Part shown: one piece after another, positions 6,396 to 8,483 of the stretch
How positions within the stretch are numbered: position 1 is the first letter of the stretch
How the letters are laid out: each line of letters begins with the position of its first letter
Assembly: GCA_947303145.1 (NCBI GenBank)
Contig: CAMYXB010000040.1
Location: forward strand, 1 to 8,483
Length of the DNA stretch: 8,483 nucleotides
Direction of reading: 5' to 3'
Source of the DNA: an uncultured Clostridia bacterium
GTDB lineage: Bacteria > Bacillota > Clostridia > Christensenellales > UBA1242
Position numbers and translations under genes: made by a program
Notes under the pieces: generated by a model
Seen by the model: the letters and a program-made list of their open reading frames with translations, nothing else
Told to the model about the DNA's origin: nothing
The model's database searches: none

Positions 6396-6513
6396 TAGAA
6401 TTAAATCTTTTTAATATATTTTTCATATTTTTTTCTCACAACTGTGGCACTAAAGTTTGAAAAGTAAAAAAGTGTCAGTTAAAATGAAATTATTCTATAA
6501 CAAGGAGGAAAAA

Positions 6514-7887
6514 ATGGAAAAAATAGAAGAACTATTCAATCAAGTATATCTATTGAAACTAGACTTGAACGAACTGAGGACTTTGGTGAGTAGTCTTGAG
6601 GACGGGGCACAGATGACGGATATATTGAGCAGAATTTCCACACTGGAGACCTCTGCTAGTAGCATAGCATCGTCCATCACTGCGCTCACCTCTCTAGTGA
6701 ATTCGCACACGACCACGTTGTCGGAACTATCGTCTCTATCAAGCACAGTTGCACAAAATACCAGTGACATAAATAGCAACTCACAGGCTATATCTAGCAT
6801 GACTCAAACTCTATCGTCTCTATCAAGCACAGTTGCACAAAATACCAGTGACATAAATAGCAACTCACAGGCTATATCTAGCATGACTCAAACTCTATCG
6901 TCTCTATCAAGCACAGTCTCTCAAAATATCGATGACATAGAGAACAATGCGCAGAATATATCTGCTACTGCGAGTTCTCTGTCTAGTCTTAGGTCAGTGG
7001 TGGCATCTTATGACGAGCGAATAACGAACAACAGACTAGGTGTGGAGGGGTTATCTTCTAGGGTGACAGCCTTAGAGACAGCCTCGCAGACTGCGGACTC
7101 CAGTATAAATTCGCTGTTTGGATTGGTGACAGGGCTGTTATCCAGTGTGGCGAGCATAGAGAGCAGACTCTCCTCGGCAGAAAGTGGTGTCTCTACCAAT
7201 GCGAGTGACATCTCCTCTCTGGATACTAGAGTGACGACTGCGGAGGGAGACATTCAGGACAATGCCAGTGACATAGCCACCGCCAATGGTGCACTATCCA
7301 CACTTCAAGATGACGTGACTGCCCTTGAGAACAAGACACAATATGTCAGTGCCAAGAATTTCGTGGTCAATCCTGCCTTCCATGTCAACACTGCAGGTCA
7401 TACCAGTTATTCCACCACAGGAACGGAAATCGTGTATGTGGACAACTGGAGAATGGGCACGAGCAATGGACAAGTGACTTATACCTATGAGGGCAACCAT
7501 GTCATAGGAGCGGGGGGATATATCAAGCAGAACTTCGAACTCGACAGAATAAAGGCTTTCTGTGGCAAAACCTGTTTACTCACCATTTGCACCAGTGGGG
7601 TAATATCTTCTGGAGTAAATCTCGTTGCCAAGACCGTAGCTGGCTCCAACAACACAGTGACGACCAAGACTGCGGACATCTCTGGCAGAGGGAGCAACAG
7701 ACTCACATCTATGACTGTGCCTGTGACACTTCTGTGCAAGGCACTAGAAATATCCGTGCAAAATACTTCCAACTCTTCCGCCACCTGCAATATAAAGTGG
7801 CTCAAACTGGAGATGGGCACCAACTACACCACCTTCCTCACCCCAGTCGACAGAGAAGAAAAATATTCCTGCTGCGAAAGTGGCTAA
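6514..7887 (+). CDS. Phage tail-fibre-like coiled-coil protein with a receptor-binding-type C-terminus
   Basis: The product is 457 residues. AAGGAGG at 6502-6508, five bases before the ATG, fixes the start; an upstream TTG at 6457 is less likely. Residues about 1-275 are Ser/Asn/Asp-rich repeated coiled-coil segments with motifs such as QNTSDINSNSQ, TNASDISSLDTRVTTAEGDI and LQDDVTALENKTQ, as in trimeric phage fibres. Residues 72-99 and 100-127 are identical. The C-terminal domain (about 280-457) opens with NFVVNPAFHVNTAG and DNWRMGTSNG and ends WLKLEMGTNYTTFL, the pattern of beta-sandwich tips in Firmicute phage tail proteins (N-x-x-F, DRW, then KLE-G-x-x-T-x-F). There is no signal peptide or anchor. 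It would be expected to bind a cell-surface glycan, but no phage structural genes are nearby. It could be a remnant, part of a tailocin encoded elsewhere, or domesticated. Confidence 0.75.
   Translation: MEKIEELFNQVYLLKLDLNELRTLVSSLEDGAQMTDILSRISTLETSASSIASSITALTSLVNSHTTTLSELSSLSSTVAQNTSDINSNSQAISSMTQTLSSLSSTVAQNTSDINSNSQAISSMTQTLSSLSSTVSQNIDDIENNAQNISATASSLSSLRSVVASYDERITNNRLGVEGLSSRVTALETASQTADSSINSLFGLVTGLLSSVASIESRLSSAESGVSTNASDISSLDTRVTTAEGDIQDNASDIATANGALSTLQDDVTALENKTQYVSAKNFVVNPAFHVNTAGHTSYSTTGTEIVYVDNWRMGTSNGQVTYTYEGNHVIGAGGYIKQNFELDRIKAFCGKTCLLTICTSGVISSGVNLVAKTVAGSNNTVTTKTADISGRGSNRLTSMTVPVTLLCKALEISVQNTSNSSATCNIKWLKLEMGTNYTTFLTPVDREEKYSCCESG
6727..6917 (+). repeat. Exact 84-bp in-frame tandem repeat in the tail-fibre-like gene
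   Basis: Bases 6727-6810 are repeated without a single difference at 6811-6894, and the first 23 bases follow again at 6895-6917 before the sequence diverges. The 84-bp period is 28 codons, or four heptads, so the duplication lengthens the coiled coil without breaking its register. Perfect identity, including third codon positions, points to a recent event. Confidence 0.97.
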
Positions 7888-7905
7888 AGATAGGTTTGTG
7901 AATAG

Positions 7906-7949
7906 AAAAAATATAGGGAAAACGATTATATTTCTCCCTATATTTTTTT
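7906..7949. terminator. Intrinsic terminator after the tail-fibre-like gene
   Basis: AAAAAATATAGGGA (7906-7919) pairs with TCCCTATATTTTTT (7935-7948) around a 15-base loop. The stem ends in a T7 run (7943-7949). The A-rich left side would give a T run on the other strand too, so it may also work leftward. Confidence 0.85.
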
Positions 7950-7974
7950 ATATTTTATATTTTTCTTAAATGGT

Positions 7975-8012
7975 AAAAAAATAACAAGGAAGTAGAAACG
8001 ACCTTGTTATTT
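7975..8012 (-). terminator. Intrinsic terminator of the small membrane protein gene
   Basis: AAATAACAAGG (7979-7989) and CCTTGTTATTT (8002-8012) form a perfect 11-bp stem with a 12-base loop. On the minus strand it is followed by a T run (complement of A7 7975-7981). It begins seven bases after the stop codon of the leftward gene. Confidence 0.85.
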
Positions 8013-8018
8013 AGGATA

Positions 8019-8240
8019 TTACACGTCGAGAAGTCTGCAGATTCGCTTCTTCCAAACCATGTAAACTATGTCAAGTATCCATACGATAGTGAAGCCGAAC
8101 AAAATCCTGATAAGTCCAGCCACTATCTTGCCCTCTTGGAATCTCACCACTGCACCAAGTATCCATGATGTGACAGGGATAATGGCGAGGATAAGGCTGA
8201 CGATGTAAGAGAGACCTAGGTAATCAGATTTCTTTGCCAT
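8019..8240 (-). CDS. Small membrane protein with two predicted transmembrane helices, function unknown
   Basis: This is a 73-residue protein starting MAKKSDYLG, with hydrophobic helices about residues 10-32 (SYIVSLILAIIPVTSWILG) and 39-63 (IVAGLIRILFGFTIVWILD), and a basic end KKRICRLL. The short loop between helices is VRFQEGK. Similar small two-helix proteins of unknown function are common in Clostridia; the architecture is Pmp3/TM2-like in size, but I see no diagnostic motif of either family. AAGGAG (complement of 8249-8254) lies eight bases before the ATG. A consensus promoter and a strong terminator flank it, so it is a monocistronic and probably well-expressed gene. It is convergent with the tail-fibre-like gene. 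Confidence 0.85.
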   Translation of the reverse strand: MAKKSDYLGLSYIVSLILAIIPVTSWILGAVVRFQEGKIVAGLIRILFGFTIVWILDIVYMVWKKRICRLLDV

Positions 8241-8275
8241 AATTATTACTCCTTTTTACTATAAATACTACTTCA

Positions 8276-8304
8276 ATTATACATTTATTCCAATTATTTG
8301 TCAA
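8276..8304 (-). promoter_or_regulatory. Consensus sigma-A promoter of the small membrane protein gene
   Basis: On the minus strand TTGACA (8304-8299) and TATAAT (8281-8276) are separated by exactly 17 bp, a perfect match to consensus in both boxes and in spacing. Transcription would start near 8269, giving a leader of about 29 nt that contains the AAGGAG site. Confidence 0.9.
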
Positions 8305-8360
8305 TTTGTTTATTATTACATTTTCAAAATTTTATGATACATGCAATATGTAAAGTGGAC

Positions 8361-8402
8361 AAGATTGCCACAGCGTTCGCTATCGCTCGGCAGTGTAAGA
8401 AT
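8361..8402. repeat. Dispersed repeat copy C, AGATTGCCAC...CGGCAGTG type
   Basis: ATTGCCACAGCG and CGCTCGGCAGT form an imperfect inverted repeat around TTCGCTAT. It looks like the reverse orientation of the AGCAATCTC repeat class seen at 1328-1413 and 6371-6390. It lies upstream of the small membrane protein promoter. Confidence 0.45.
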
Positions 8403-8415
8403 AAACAATATATAT

Positions 8416-8483
8416 ATGTCACCCTGAGCAAAGTGTAGAGCGAATACAGAGATTTATCATGTCACCCTGAGCGGAGTGTAGCA
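8416..8483. repeat. Two copies of a GTCACCCTGAGC repeat at the window edge
   Basis: GTCACCCTGAGCAAAGTGTAG (8418-8438, shown without its last base this is 20 nt) recurs at 8461-8481 as GTCACCCTGAGCGGAGTGTA plus G, with two differences. The period is 43 bp and the second copy runs to the window end. The GTCACCCTGAGC...GTGTAGC word belongs to a type of intergenic repeat seen in many gut bacterial genomes. The array may continue past the edge. Confidence 0.65.

Noticed and set aside
6727..6917. Possible CRISPR-like array
   Set aside because: The repeats are contiguous with no unique spacers and lie in frame within a coding sequence.
7354..7887. Variable region of a diversity-generating retroelement in the tail tip
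   Set aside because: There is no reverse transcriptase, no template repeat and no second copy of the C-terminal sequence in the window.
7587..7901. 104-codon alternative frame within the end of the tail-fibre-like gene
   Set aside because: It overlaps the beta-sandwich coding frame and has no ribosome binding site. Only its last few codons are of interest as a possible frameshifted ending, which is reported separately.
8416..8483. Possible CRISPR array start
   Set aside because: There are only two imperfect copies. The word matches a common intergenic repeat type, and no cas genes are seen.

Overview
The window is AT-rich, especially between genes. It has strong AAGGAG-type ribosome binding sites, sigma-A-like promoters, intrinsic terminators and TAA stops on the intact genes. 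Together with a YdjI-like SPFH protein and a Gram-positive-length Tex protein, this suggests a low-GC Gram-positive (Bacillota), probably an uncultured host-associated member. The genus cannot be told from the sequence, and no rRNA or tRNA was recognised.

Left part (1-3623): the 5' end of a leftward membrane protein gene, possibly an MFS transporter, runs off the edge. Divergent to it is an SPFH-domain protein with two C-terminal zinc ribbons. An 86-bp imperfect inverted repeat separates this from tex, which encodes an RNA-binding, transcription-associated S1 protein. These are ordinary housekeeping or stress genes.

Middle part (3624-6163): a phage-type BRO-N gene is split by a 74-bp palindromic insert. 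The insert shifts the frame and leaves two ORFs that overlap as ATGA. After a bidirectional terminator comes a leftward gene for a secreted protein of unknown function. It is divergent from a 69-residue XRE repressor-like gene. Two near-identical 14-bp palindromes lie between them, one inside the -35/-10 spacer of the secreted-protein promoter. This looks like a small regulator/target module.

Right part (6164-8483): a 350-bp gene-free stretch holds a degenerate copy of an intergenic repeat. It is followed by a 457-residue coiled-coil protein resembling a phage tail fibre, with an exact 84-bp in-frame tandem duplication and a C-terminal domain like phage receptor-binding tips. No capsid, terminase, portal, integrase or lysis genes are seen. 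A leftward 73-residue two-helix membrane protein with a consensus promoter follows, and the window ends in two further dispersed repeat types.

The most notable points are the split BRO-N gene with its palindromic insert, the twin-operator XRE/secreted-protein pair, and the isolated tail-fibre-like protein with a recent repeat duplication. Three phage-flavoured genes (BRO-N, XRE, tail fibre) without a phage may be a decayed or domesticated remnant, but that link is inference.
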